NCBI GenBank assembly: GCA_013399875.1
Contig: VXAZ01000995.1
Location: 516,797 to 580,796, forward strand
Source of the DNA: Gymnorhina tibicen
Taxonomy: Eukaryota; Chordata; Aves; Passeriformes; Artamidae
Direction of reading: 5' to 3'
DNA length: 64,000 nucleotides
Positions 24,396-36,359 of the stretch are shown piece by piece; within the stretch, counting starts at the first letter, position 1, and each line of letters opens with the position of its first letter. A program made the translations under genes and the position numbers. The notes under the pieces were generated by a model that was not told the DNA's origin, made no database searches, and saw nothing but the letters and a program-made list of their open reading frames with translations.

Positions 24396-24585
24396 CCCCC
24401 CTTTGACATTCACGCAGTGCTGAGAGTCAGCCGGGGTCTCAGCTCTGACAAATTTGCATCTCTTTGAATGTGACGCTTGAAAAAAGCCGGAGCTGCTAGA
24501 TTAAATTTTTTTTTTTTTCCATCGAGAAAATGAGAAAAGCCTCTATCTCTCTGCCGAGTCTACTGGGAAGATCTTTATTCTGATT
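24396..24585 (+). promoter_or_regulatory. Duplicated noncoding element, copy B (putative enhancer)
   Basis: Second copy of the element at 20214-20387. The core 24402-24483 differs from copy A at six positions, and the octamer ATTTGCAT (24452-24459) and CTCTTTGAAT are unchanged. Copy B carries a 13-T run (24506-24518) where copy A has four Ts, so homopolymer expansion was tolerated between two conserved blocks. About 14 CpGs fall between 24388 and 24775, unusual for this CpG-poor window. This suggests copy B sits at the left of a larger conserved patch that copy A lacks. A regulatory role is inferred; an ancient exapted repeat remains possible. Confidence 0.7.
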
Positions 24586-24910
24586 CTTGTTAGAATTGTT
24601 TATCACCCTGACAGACCAGACTCGGACGAGATAAAGGCGCTGCTCCATCACGGGGCCTGACAGTGGTAGGACATGCAGAGAAATGAAAGGAGCAGGGGAA
24701 AATATTATTAATAGATGCCGACTTGATTTGCCTCTATGGCACGTCAAGGAAGGAAGGGAGGGGGGAGCCACGGCTTGATTGCAAGCCTATGAAGTTCTGT
24801 CCAAAAAAGAAGCTATTTTTCATTAAGTGATAGAAGGGCTTTTTTCATGTTCTTTCCTGAGGAGCTGATAACTTATGCAGTTTATTCTAACCCTGCTGAT
24901 TTCTGTCAGG
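24586..24910. other. Candidate extension of conserved element B
   Basis: Continues directly from copy B. Several CpGs are retained (CTCGGACGAG, AAAGGCGCTGC, CATCACGGGG, GGCACGTCAAGG), followed by AGCTATTTTTCATTAAGTGAT and TAACTTATGCAGTTTATT. The density of retained CpGs is the only visible support. There is no reading frame with motifs. Confidence 0.35.
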
Positions 24911-26628
24911 GAAAGAAAACTCCTGAAAGATGGCTCCAGCTCGTCCTTTTCAGAGAAGGAGGCTGTCTTGTCAAAAATGGTGGCAAGGCATTAAAGCCCC
25001 AGCCTTGACTCCTGCAAGGTCCCTTGGATGTGATTGGGTGTGCATGTGTCTGTGAGCATGGGGGGTGGGGAAGGAGGGTGTTATTATGTACCCAGTATGG
25101 CCCTCTGAGGGAAAAAAATAAAAATATATATGCAGAGCAGTGCTTGCACATATGCACGTGGACACACACCACATAGACAGAGGCTTTGTGCATTTGAGCA
25201 TACATGCAAAAACGCTTGTTTCACTGCTTAATTACTCTGCAGTTAGTAAAGATTTGTCTGATCTGAGCATGTGCTTATTTGAGAATTGGGTGTAAAGTTA
25301 GAGCAGCTTCATTGAAAATGAACATTAAAAAATAACCAGCTCCTTGCTACCTCCTGTATGCCAGGTCTCACACAGAAACAAGACTGGCAATGTGAGCCCA
25401 AGAGCTCCTGCAGTGATGCTGACTGTACTGTGACTGTCTCGTTTTCTGGGGCAAAATTGCCTTTACATAATCATTACTTCTCTTAGGTTAGATTTTTTTG
25501 GATAGGGAAAGTAGAAGTGAGAGATATTCTTTGCGTTCGTCATGGCCGTGCTATTGTTATTCTTGGATCCTTCGCATTTGCAGCCCTGACCATTTGAGGC
25601 ATTTGCTGCAATCAGGATGCTTCATGAACACAGTTCCTTTTTTGTAATTAAATTGTTTGTTTCCTGAAAGGATTGTGTTTGATCACTATCCTAACTGAAG
25701 TTTGAATTCCGTATAAATTAAGTACTGGAGAAATGCTTGCCTTAGGGCAATAGAATAAGTCTGTTTGTGAACCTGCTCTTGGAGGTTGCTTCCTGATGGA
25801 TCCATCCTACAACGTGTTGAGCATCTTGAGAAGAGCTACGAATGACGCTGAGCTCTCTCTGCTTTCAGTTGAAAGATCTTAGCAGCTCAAGGGAATTACT
25901 CAGCACTGGAAAGGCTACAGATTTTTTTTCTGGAAAGCTCATGGACAGCCTCAGTGCTAGGCAGTTCATTTTCTCTTTATTCTTCAGATTTTTTAAAGAG
26001 TTTTTCTTTCTAGTAAGACCAGTAAGTGCTTTTAAAATGCCAGGTCTTTTCCATTCAGGTGGCATTAAAAGAGGAATTAATGATGGAATTATTTCAATAC
26101 ATTTTAAAAAGACCTGTGCTATCTATCTTGCTAACTCTACCAAGTCTCTCCTCTACTATCAGTGGCAGTCAAGTCATTAACTGATTCATTTTCAAATTCA
26201 GGTGTAGATGATAAAGGATGACTGCTTGGGGAAGTCCAACACCAAAATTAGGGACTATCCAGAAGGTTAGGTTAAGCTATTGCCCACTTTGGGGTTGAGA
26301 ATTATTTTTACCACCTACTGTTTCAAGGATCCTCCTCGCCTATCCTGAACACTACACTTTAGCTTTCCTATTAAATATCCTGCTGTAGATCATCAAGCAT
26401 CCTGATGTTCCTGGCAGGAGGATTATGGACTGCTGTGTGTTAATGTATGTGGCATAGTTATCTGTGTGCTGATATGAAACTGGATTTGAAAACCCAGTTA
26501 TCCAGATGTCTATTCCTTACCACATTTTGTCAGAATCCTCCTGCAAATCAGTTTATATAAGTATAAGGACATGTTAAACTGCTTCTGAATGTTAGTCTAG
26601 TTTCTGTGGCATAATAGCAAAGATTAAA
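24911..26628. other. Non-coding unique sequence, no gene seen
   Basis: Mixed unique sequence with a CA-rich patch near 25160-25170. The 112-codon frame at 25842-26180 has no recognisable domain and runs through AT-rich DNA. Confidence 0.5.
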
Positions 26629-26775
26629 TCATAGAATCATAGAATTACCAGAATACTTTGGGTTGGAAGGAACCTTAAAGCTCATCGAGGTCCAACCCTC
26701 CTGCCATGGGCAGGAATACCTTCCACTAGACCAGGCTGATCAAAGCTCCATCCAACCTGGCTTTGGGAGAGCACC
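26629..26775 (-). mobile_element. CR1 LINE 3' tail fragment
   Basis: The plus strand opens with ATCATAGAATCATAGAATTA, the reverse complement of the terminal octamer repeat (ATTCTATG units) of bird CR1. It continues with GGTTGGAAGGAACCTTAAAG, CCAACCCTCCTGCCATGGGC, TTCCACTAGACCAGGCTGAT and CATCCAACCTGGC, the standard CR1 3' UTR read in reverse. The copy is a 5'-truncated stub of about 150 bp, the usual fate of CR1 insertions. Its 3' terminus is the low-coordinate end. Confidence 0.95.
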
Positions 26776-27214
26776 GTCTGTTCTCAGATCGGACTCATGG
26801 AAAGTGGTGGAGATCTGGAAGCTGGGAAGGGGAATGCAGCTCTTGCATGTTGAGGATCTTACATGCAAAGACACTGAAAATCTTCATCTCATGACCTTTC
26901 TACATTTTCTATGTTGTTTATTTACTGGTCTGATGTTTGTGAATTCCCAGGAATCTTGAGCGTAATGATTAGTTCTGACTCCAGAGGTTACACAAACATT
27001 TACAGAAATCCTATATTGTCTCTGTATGAGGAGTCTTCTGGTAAAACATAAAGAACAATTACAATAGATAACTTTATTTATTCATACTGAAATTTTAGGA
27101 GTGTTTGGTGAGCTCAGGATGATGTTATGTATGGTTCTGTACAAAACAAAAGACAGTCTGCACACATCACATGGGAGAAAAGAAGTAAAACAACTACCTT
27201 TTTATAGCTCAGAA
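26776..27214. other. Non-coding unique sequence, no gene seen
   Basis: No features are recognised beyond the end of the CR1 stub. The 98-codon frame starting at 26663 simply reads through the CR1 tail. Confidence 0.5.
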
Positions 27215-27335
27215 TCTGAAGGCTACTTTTACTGAGCAGCCCAAGATCACACAGAAAGTCTGCGGAAGGGTTGGATGTTTGAACTGATGTCTTTAGTCCT
27301 AGTTCAGTTTCTTAACCACAGCACAGCCTTTACTC
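27215..27335 (+). repeat. MIR-like SINE relic
   Basis: Contains CCCAAGATCACACAGAAAGT, then GAAGGGTTGGATGTTTGAACTG, then TTTCTTAACCACAGCA, in the order seen in MIR-type SINEs (CCCAAGGTCACACAG, GGATTCGAACC-like block, CTTAACCACT). Moderately diverged. Assignment is from recalled consensus features. Confidence 0.45.
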
Positions 27336-27576
27336 AGACCAGCTCAGTCTGTTTTGGCTGAGCCAAGCTCTCCATATCACATTCTGCTGTAATGCAGACA
27401 CACAAAGCAATTTAGAAAGGCCCCCTTTTTTATGACTACAACTAATTTACCAAAATTCCGTGAGAAAGCATCATGACGTAGGTAGTGTTTGGCCTCTTTT
27501 TTTAACTGCAGTTGTTTACATTGCTCCAGTGACAAAGAGGAATATTGTTAATGAAACTTTGAGAAGGGAGGTTGAG

Positions 27577-27635
27577 TTATGCATCCCCAAAGTCCTCCAT
27601 TTGCATAGTTTTAGAAAGTGGATATATTTGGCAGG
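27577..27635 (+). promoter_or_regulatory. Duplicated noncoding element, copy C
   Basis: A 59-bp block matching 29590-29648 in the same orientation at about 47 of 59 positions (counted by eye, no gaps). Both start TTATGCATCCC and share GTTTTAGAAA and a closing CAGG. It contains an ATTTGCAT octamer (27599-27606) that copy D has lost. No coding frame or transposon end is visible. It could be a duplicated regulatory element or two copies of an unrecognised old repeat. Confidence 0.5.
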
Positions 27636-27644
27636 CATTCTTTT

Positions 27645-29589
27645 TATTCAGCCATGGGTTCGGCACATGCCAGATTACAGAGGCTGAGTGAACATCATGC
27701 AGCAATTTAAACTGAGAAAACAGATGTGGTTTTGCATTTTGTTATGTGTTGAGTCTCAGGCTACCATGAAAATGTCTTTGGGTAATCAGAACACCCAAAC
27801 CGCACAGTTCACATGTTGATACCTTACAGCTGTGCTACAAAAATAAATATTTTCCTTTCTTTTTTCCTTAATTTAGTTATGCTGCCCCAAATTATCTGAG
27901 TATTGTGGATAATTGTAGCTGAATTTATCAGAATTCATTTTATTTCACATAGTCATCCTTGAGTTTGGGTCCTTATATGCATTATTCCAATCCTTGGGCC
28001 TACAAACCAGCAAAGAGAGATGGTGACATCACACGATTATTTATAACAATTTCATATGAGCAGAGTACAAAACTTCTAATTCTGAATGGGAGCCTACACA
28101 ATGTGCAAAAACTAATGAAAATTACATAGCTAAGGAGTATTGAACACAGCAAAAAATATTTTCTTAGAAATCACTTCAAATATAGACTAAAGAACTGGTG
28201 ACTGCAGTGCAAATTTAACATAAGGGATTTAAGACCTGGTCCCATATCACTGGCAGAATTCACTTGATTTAAATGCATGTCAGTTCAGGTCAATAAAAGG
28301 CAATTACTTTTTTCTATGATGATAAGTATGAAACCCTGAACAACGTCTGGAATGTGTTTATTGCTGGTCTTTGTCTGAATTAGATGGGAAAAATAGCAAT
28401 TCTTGCATTGTTATACAGCATCTTGCTAGATCGTGTTAAGTGTGATGGTTTCAAGTTGTTAAAGAAGGAAGTTAGAGCTATTAAATCATGATTTCTATGT
28501 AATTATGGAAAACATACAAATTTGTACTTTATGATGCTATTGGCTTGCTAGATTTTTCACAAGATTATGTGAAAACTACTACTAACTTGTTCATAGCACT
28601 AATTTTATTAATTTTACACTTCAGGGCAACCTGCAAACAAGGCTTAAAAAGTAAGAGCGAAAGTAACTTTAAAGTTACTAGCTGGCCAAATTAAATATGT
28701 TCATCCAGACTGACTGTCCAGTGTGGCTGCAATTGTGAGTGTTTCTTCTTTGGTTGCTACTTTAATCAATCCAATTTGTTCTCCCACAGAAAGTTTTGCA
28801 TATGTAGTTCCAATTTATAGATGTGACCCTAAAGGAATTGATTAAAATAGTATTTTTAATATCATCTGTTACTAGAAGGGAGTTAATACTTCATAATCCT
28901 TTCTCTTCAAATTTGACCTTTTTTTGTCTCCTTCTCAAAAAGTCTGCAGTCAGACTGAAGGTTTTTGTAAAAAGCTGTGCCAGAGGAAATGGTTTAGCAG
29001 ATTACTTTGCCTGTTTCTGATATTTGGAAAGCAAATTTCAATACATGTATCAAATGTACTCATCCATAAGAACTGGCTATTTCAGCTCCATTGAGGGCCA
29101 GGTTTAAAAAGAGCAGTTCAGGGAAATAAGTTTACAGGTCCATCTGTTTCTGCAGAGCCTATGAAGAAGTGCTTTTGGAACATCCTGAACACTGACAGGA
29201 TCCCAGATAAAAGCTCATTCACATCTTCAAGAACTCCGTGATTTAAACTTTGTTTCTCCCCAAATATCAAGGCATGGAGAGCTCTCATTTCCTCACTTCC
29301 GACAAGAAACATGTTAGGGTAGCTGAAGTGGCTTCTTACCAATAGCCACAATATGCAGCCTCCTACTCAAAAAATGCCATGAATAGAAGAACTGTAAAAA
29401 AATCTCTTAAAACAATTTTTTATTATCCAAGTAACTCAATTTCTTAAGTCATCAACTTCAAGTGAGGAAAGACTGACAATATGTGTGCTCTTCATGTGGG
29501 GAGCAAAAGAGTGGGGGAAAGCTGTCCTTTGATTTTGGTTCATATTCAGGGAACAGCCTGGGTTAATAATTTAAAGGTAGGAAGTTAAT
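27645..29589. other. Non-coding sequence between copies C and D
   Basis: AT-rich unique sequence without genes. Short frames (65 codons at 28823, 77 codons at 29118) carry no motifs. Confidence 0.5.
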
Positions 29590-29648
29590 TTATGCATCCC
29601 TGAAATCCTCCTTTTGTGCAGTTTTAGAAAATGCATACATGTGACAGG
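29590..29648 (+). promoter_or_regulatory. Duplicated noncoding element, copy D
   Basis: Partner of copy C, 2013 bp downstream. The octamer position reads TTTTGTGC instead of ATTTGCAT. A separate octamer in reverse orientation (AATGCAAATTTG) lies about 65 bp further on, near 29710-29722, next to a CpG-bearing GCGCGATATG. The role is inferred only. Confidence 0.45.
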
Positions 29649-29664
29649 ATATCTCATTGTTCTC

Positions 29665-32600
29665 AGGATGTGTTATCGTGTATATGTGGAGTAGCTTTAG
29701 CGCGATATGAAATGCAAATTTGACTCACTTTGTTCTTGCCACTTTTATGAATATTAAAAATATGGATAAAATAATTGTGAACACTTGGAAAAGGTCTTTA
29801 GCTCCTAATTTCAGTGCTATGAAGTTTTTATATTGGTGCAGTAGAAAAAAAAATTGAAAATTTTACCAGATTATATTGGCATCAGTGTAGGAAATGTAAT
29901 TGAAAATTTGCATTTTGAGTGCACTCTGAGTGGAACTTTATGATGGCATGAAACCCTAATGCCAATACCACAACAGCCTCTCAGGCCAAAACAATATAGT
30001 TCATTCAAGTTAAGTCAAACAAAATGTTGTCATTCAGGTGATTTTACACCAGCACTAACCTCCTGTAGCACCAAGTTTGTAATAAAGAAGGGGTTAAAGA
30101 AGATCTTATCCTCAACAGACAAGGCAGCTAGCAACACATGGGGCACCGCCAGTGCCACCACTCTACATGCCTCGTAACACCAGTCCCTCTTGGTCCTCCC
30201 TGCTAAGTGCATTGGCTTGATGAGAAGCCTTTATGTAACAGTTTCCACTCTCACTAGCAGATTCCTGGTAGTAAGGGTGGCTCCAAGGCTGCCAAAATGT
30301 GCCTCGCTTAACACTGTTAAGCACTACCTTTGCAAGCCGTTCCTGATTGTGGATATATGCTGAGCAGTGCTCCAGAAATTGAAGCTATGTTAAATCAACA
30401 GAATAGACTTGTTTAAATTATTGTAGGAGACCAAAAGGCCAAGTCATTACTTTATGCATATGATTCTTTAATGTAAAAATAAAAACCCAGATACTTTGCT
30501 TCCCCAGCATTCATTGATGTTATACCTGTGCATTAAGTGCAGACTCCAATACTTCATATTGCAAGACAAAGAATTATGGTGTAAGTACTAGAAAAGACTA
30601 TTTCTCTGGTCCTTTACTTTAATAACACTGTAGCTGTGAAGCTGTGGACACAGAATCGTTGGTCTTATTTGTTTAGATTATTCAAATAAAACATGAGTAA
30701 TAATCACAGCTTGGGGTGAGATTCTTCTTTACTTTAACTCTTCTAAAATCTGGACCTGTTTCAGGAATTAAACATCTTTTCCTCCATGTGGCTTTTAGGC
30801 TGCAGTTATAAAGCTCTTCATCAGCACGTAGTGACTATGCTCATTTCTTTGACAAAAGGCTGATAATCTTCACTAATGGCTTTGGCTGACTCATATGTTT
30901 AGTTCCCAACTGACTTTGACTGGCATGCTGAGGAATATTAGCAATATGGAAACGAAGGTTGATCACGGAAGGAGATGGACAAGCATTCTGGCTGAAATCC
31001 TGCATATCTTTACTTCTATCAGAGTTCATTTCTTTCTGAGGTTAGACTGTTTTTATATTACATTCCCTTCTCTGCTAACAAAAATTTTCAGGTCCTAGAC
31101 TGTCATTGCTGCACTTAGAAGTTCCTCTTTAGACAGGTAGCACTTTGGTTTATGTCTTCTCATAGGTAAAGTTTCTCTTGAGTATGAACTGTATCTTATC
31201 CCTAAAGAGGAAGGTGTGACAAGTATGAAAAAAAAAGAGAATCTTAATTTTCTTGTGGAAATCATTCACACCCAGTACCTGGAATTATAACCACTTGGCA
31301 ATTTACCCACTTCACGAGCAAGGAGGGGGCCATTTCCAGCTTGGACTGGGTTCCTTATTTGTTTTGGTTTTGGGGGTAGTGTTCTCTGGGGCAGTTCAGT
31401 TCTGAGCTACTCTTCTACACTGTCTTTTATTCCATATATCAATATAAGAACACATATCCTGACACACATAGACGGTGATAAATTCTGTACACAAGCAATT
31501 GCAAATCATATAAGCCTTTAGGTGACAAATAACAGGATAGGATTGAATAAATAGTGATCTAATATGCATTTACCCATAAATTCAGAAAGATAAATGTTGT
31601 CCGAAACTAGGCCTAGCATTTGGACTGTCCTTGAGCAAAAGGATTGGAAGTTGATGTGTAGGTTGTACTATTAATTTAGACAACCTTAAAATAAAATTTG
31701 GCAAACCCCACCCCCCAACCTCAAATCTAAAGTTAAAAAATAAATTTAAAATAAAAATTCATAATTTCAAAGTTTAAAAGCAAAGGTTTTGGCTTCCATG
31801 GGCAAATAGAAACGTTTCACAGGGAAAAGTAACAAGCATTCAAGTTAGCAAAGGTTTGTAGTTAAAAAAATCTTTCCTGTGCAAAAGTTAAAAACTTGTG
31901 CTTAAGTTCGTCACTTACATTCAACAAATATGTCCCTTCTGTTTCTCAGTAGTATCTCCATAAGCACAGGTGGGAAGACTGGTTTTGCTTTGTAGAGATA
32001 GAATGATATAAATCTTTTGTCATAACCAGGAGAAATGACTATTAGTCAACCTCAATGGAGCTTTTGGATTTTTGCATGACAGAGGCCTCCAAAGCATGCA
32101 CATTTGGTTATTCCAAAACAACAGTCAGAAAAGTCACAATTTGAAATGTTTGTTCCTGTTTAAAAGCCAATTTCTTCCTGGAGGAAGATTTATATTCTTT
32201 CACATGCATGAGATTCCAGCAGGTGTTTAAGCTTGACTCAATTATTGGCAGGTGATTTTGAAGAACAGTCACCTAATAAAGAAAGAAAACATTAAAGAAT
32301 TCCCACCTGGAAATACCTACCTATCTTAATAAGATAGCTTTATATAAAGATCTGAAGTCTTTTGAGATTAATGAGGTCTGTTTAATTTCCACTTCTTTCT
32401 GAGCCCCCTCTACTGCATGTGTTGAATCAAAATGCTGAGAATTTCGATATGGGAAAACGAAAAAGAAATTGACAAAATGTAAAAAGTCAGCTATTGTGCT
32501 GGATTCGAAGTCTGTCTCTCTCCCCATCTTTGCCTGGAGTTGATCAGAAAGACTGGAAGACAACTGTTCTCTTTCGTTACCAAAAAATTTAAAAAAGGAA

Positions 32601-33990
32601 AGAAAAGCTCTCTGTACCTCTGTGGCTCCAGAGGCAATCACATAGAGGTACACACAAATATAAAATACGTGTGATGTTACATATTGGTTTGCAGTGGTGC
32701 AGTGGTATTGTATAGATAGAGACATAAACCTGTCAGTTCAGGTTTTATTGCCAGGAGCGCCAGATGCACTGTCCAGGAGCCCAAACATACCAGGCTGTGC
32801 CACCAGCCCAAGAGGCCATGTCAGGGCTTTCCTCTGCTCTCACAGATTTCTCATTTGATAGACTCATGTTCCCACACTGTAAGTGCCATGGCCTCCCTCT
32901 GTGAGCTTTTAGCTTTTGTTAGAGATGGTATTGTGTGTAACAACATTCATGTTTCTTAAGAATTCCCATATCACCTGTAAGAAACTCCTTAGGTGCTGAC
33001 CTAAAACAGGTGCCGTGAGCAATCTTTTTCCTACCCTTTAAACTTTTAAATTGTTTGTGTATTTTAATTTTACCAGTCACTTAGCCTTCTCATTATATCC
33101 TGCTTCTCTCCCAGCTGCCTACAGGGGAGACATGGAGAGATAAACTTTCCTTTTCTCTCTGTCCAAATGCAACATAAAAAAAAAGTAAAAGACATTTTAC
33201 ATGCCATGGTGTGGCTGTGGACACTCCTCTGCTTTGCCAGGACCTCTGAACTCTGTTTCAAATGTTGTTCACACTTGTACACAAGAATTTTGGTCAGGCT
33301 GCCTGTCTCTGGTTTGGGAAGTGCAGTGGTCTCTGGTTCTTTGGGTGTCACCACTGAAGTGGCCATGAACAAGGCTTGACAGGACGAACTGGGACCCAGA
33401 AAGGTGAATGTATAAAGATCTCAGGACAAAAATAAAGTTGAGATAGATTCATCTTCACTATAAGACAGTTACAGAAAAGAAATCAAATTATATTGCAAAG
33501 AGAGTGGAAAGCTGGGAGCCCTGTAGCCTAGATTCCTGACACTATTAAATATTATCCTATGTTTGCACAGTTTTTATCACCTCTCTGCAATGTTTCTGTT
33601 CAATCATGGAAAATACAATGAAATAAAAAACACATGTTGGGATCTTAAAAAGCATTCCTGTTTTTTTGACACTCTCAGCTAAAAGTTGCATTGACAACTG
33701 GCTGATAAAGTTTGACATGCCATAGCTCAGTCTTTTCGAGTCACAGAGAATCCACAGGAGTTATTATCCCATTGGAAGAGGGTATTACACCTACTACAGA
33801 AAAGGAGGACAAAACAAAGCCTGTAGACATACTCAAATCCACCACGCCATGAGAATTTTGTTTTGCCTCAATGACACTTTCTGAGACTGTGGGCAGCAGA
33901 TTGTGTTTGGATTGTCAAGGAAACAGTCGGGCCATTATTGTTGTTGTTTAATTTTGGTGGTTGAGGGTTTTTTCCCCCTCCTAGTCAAAG
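29665..33990. other. Non-coding unique sequence, no gene seen
   Basis: Unique sequence. Runs of A/T and C appear near 31705-31760 (a C-rich patch, then AAAATAAAATTT-type sequence). The 134-codon minus-strand frame at 32321-32725 has no domain signature or exon-like flank. Confidence 0.5.
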
Positions 33991-33993
33991 TAT

Positions 33994-34027
33994 TAAAAAA
34001 AAAAAAAAGGGGGAAAAAAAAAAAGAA
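33994..34027 (+). repeat. Purine homopolymer tract (A-run, G-run, A-run)
   Basis: A run of A is interrupted by GGGGG and followed by a second A run. It looks like a decayed poly-A or simple-sequence tract, but no retroposed body was recognised upstream. Confidence 0.8.
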
Positions 34028-34059
34028 GTTGATTTCTTCAACAAGCAGCTGCAATGACA

Positions 34060-34150
34060 GATGGCTGATGAATGCACTACCAGCAGTTCCAATGGAACTC
34101 GACTCCGTGGGAGTCAGGGCACTGCGCACCTTCCAAAGGGCGCCACGGTA
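34060..34150. repeat. Possible old amniote interspersed repeat
   Basis: The blocks GTTCCAATGGAACTCGACTCC, GGGAGTCAGGGCACTG and GCGCACCTTCCAAAGGGC resemble an old amniote repeat motif with a central AATGGGAGTCAGGGC phrase. Several CpGs are retained. The assignment is tentative and from memory. Confidence 0.3.
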
Positions 34151-36130
34151 GTCGCTTGGGAAGGGGAGTGAGAGTCAGAATTTCTAACCATGGTGAAAAT
34201 GTACTGAAGGAAGAGAACATGATGACAAGGGGTGAGAAAGGGAAGGGAGTGATTGAGATCCATCCAGCTGAGTCTTTATCCCCAAGGATGAATTAAGATG
34301 AAACAGGGGCCCAGAGCCATGAAAACTTCAGGACTACTTTACAAATAATGCCTCCTCTGCTAAAACATATCATCTTAGCCACGCACTTCACTTTAGTCTT
34401 TGTTGAGCTTTCTTCCTTAGACCCCAGATACACTCCTCCTCCCTCTATTCTTTCTATGCACCTTTTTCTTCTCTTTCCTGTTCCTTCTTTTCCCATGGCT
34501 ATCTCTTCCTACCTCATGACTGTGTGTGATTGTGAAGGAAACAGATAGGCTGTTGCTCTTCTCAAAGCTGCTTCCTGATGCCTGCCAGATGTCCCCCATG
34601 AGTCTTTCTTAGCACCCAGGGTCTGGCAATCCATGATCAGCCCTGCATCAGTGATCTGTGATGCAGTGTCCTCCCTTGTAGAGTTTAGACTTGAAAAAAT
34701 TGTTTGTCCTGGCCAGTAATCACCTCTTTGTCCAAAGGTGCCCCATTTAAATGGGTAGTCAGCAAAATTTGTGACCTTCTACTGGGAGTCCTGTGCCAGA
34801 TGTGAAAATTTGTTGTCCTAATGCCTTTGAGTTTTAGCACACCGTGGAGGCAGAAACACAACAAGGAAGGAACACAAGCCAGACTCTCTGAAAGTAATTT
34901 GCAGACCAAAGTGAGGAGTCAGTTTCCTGCATCATGCAGAATGTCATAACCTGCATAACCCCCAACTTCTCATGGTCCCCAAAACAGTGCAGTTCCCCCT
35001 TTCTTCATCTCCCTGTGTGAGGTGAGAAGAAAAGAACTGATGCCAGCTGGAAAAGCAGTAGGGGTTTGCAACAGGGCAGTGAGTAAATGAGGAACAAAAC
35101 TCCTCTAGCAGTAAATGTACTGTGTAAACATAAACAATAGCAACAAGCAAGACACATATTCCAAATCTATCTCCAGTGAGAACCAATTATGTTATATCCG
35201 ATGAATCAGGGGAGGGGGCTGGTGAGAGAGAATGGGGGCCTATAATTATTTTCAAGTCAAGTCAACCAGCCAAGTCTGCAAACAAAAGCATTTTCTGTGT
35301 TTTTCTCCCTGTCTTGTTGATGGCCTCCCCTTGTCTCTCTTCCTTGGCATATTTCCTGCAGTTCCCCCACCCAGCAGTAGTTTTATACATCTGAATAACA
35401 CTGCAGTTCAAACACCAAAAGGATTGTTTTCCTATGGTCTTTAAATGTCTTTTCTATTTTCTTGTATTCATAATCCTGGCATAAGCAGTGCTTATTAAGG
35501 GGTGTTCTACATCAGAAAACTCAAGCATGAGACTATCTACATGCGTGTGTGTATGCTCACATGTACATGAACACATGTGACCAAGGAGGCAAGAAAATAC
35601 TGCTACATATCATTAATGAAATAATTATAGGTACATCTTTTACACCTGTGGTTGTAAAAAGAAAGGAGAGATTTTATTCTCGGATCTGCACATCACTAAC
35701 TAATAGTAACACACACAGAGAGGTTTTTTTCTGTATCCCCAAAATCACAAAATGGGAAATGAAAAGGGGAGGAGAAAGAGAGAATTGCTGGAAATTATTG
35801 TCTCTTAGGGCATTCTCTAATAATAAGAAAGAAGCCCCACTTTGAACTCTTGATTCTTTGCCAGAGAACAAAAACCTTAAAGCATTTTGCTACCTTTAAT
35901 TGTATTACTCTTCTAGTAATCAATAAAGATAAAAAAAGATCATTCTATGTACAATATGAAACCACAGTGTCTGACTATGTGGAGATAGATTCCACTTATC
36001 TGTCTCTAGGGGTAGCTTCTCTTGTAGGAGAAAACTCAATTTTTATTTGGATTTTAAAAATGTTTCAAATTATTCAGTCAATGCTACATGCATATTAAAA
36101 GATTTATTACCAAATATTCTCATCTTGATG
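34151..36130. other. Non-coding unique sequence, no gene seen
   Basis: Includes a pyrimidine-rich patch (34430-34500) that opens antiparallel frames on both strands. No gene is recognised. Confidence 0.5.
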
Positions 36131-36359
36131 TACTGGATCTATGCACCCAATTCCCACTAATGTTAATGGAACTGCATCTGTAAATCCCTGCACATCAAAG
36201 CCAGACAGTACCCATAAGTATTGCAAATACATAGGTAGCTGGATAAATAGCACAAAGATTAACCACCTCTGGCATTACTGTTTTTTATTTCTTTGTGTAA
36301 ACATTGGCCTCATCTTTCTAAGGACTCAAGATGAGATGTAAGAAACTAAATGCATCCAG

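Noticed and set aside
24388..24775. CpG cluster considered as a CpG-island promoter
   Set aside because: GC content is moderate, the patch is under 400 bp, and no transcribed exon or TATA/initiator arrangement was seen.
32321..32725. 134-codon minus-strand frame
   Set aside because: No recognisable family or exon borders; the composition follows the local AT-rich DNA.
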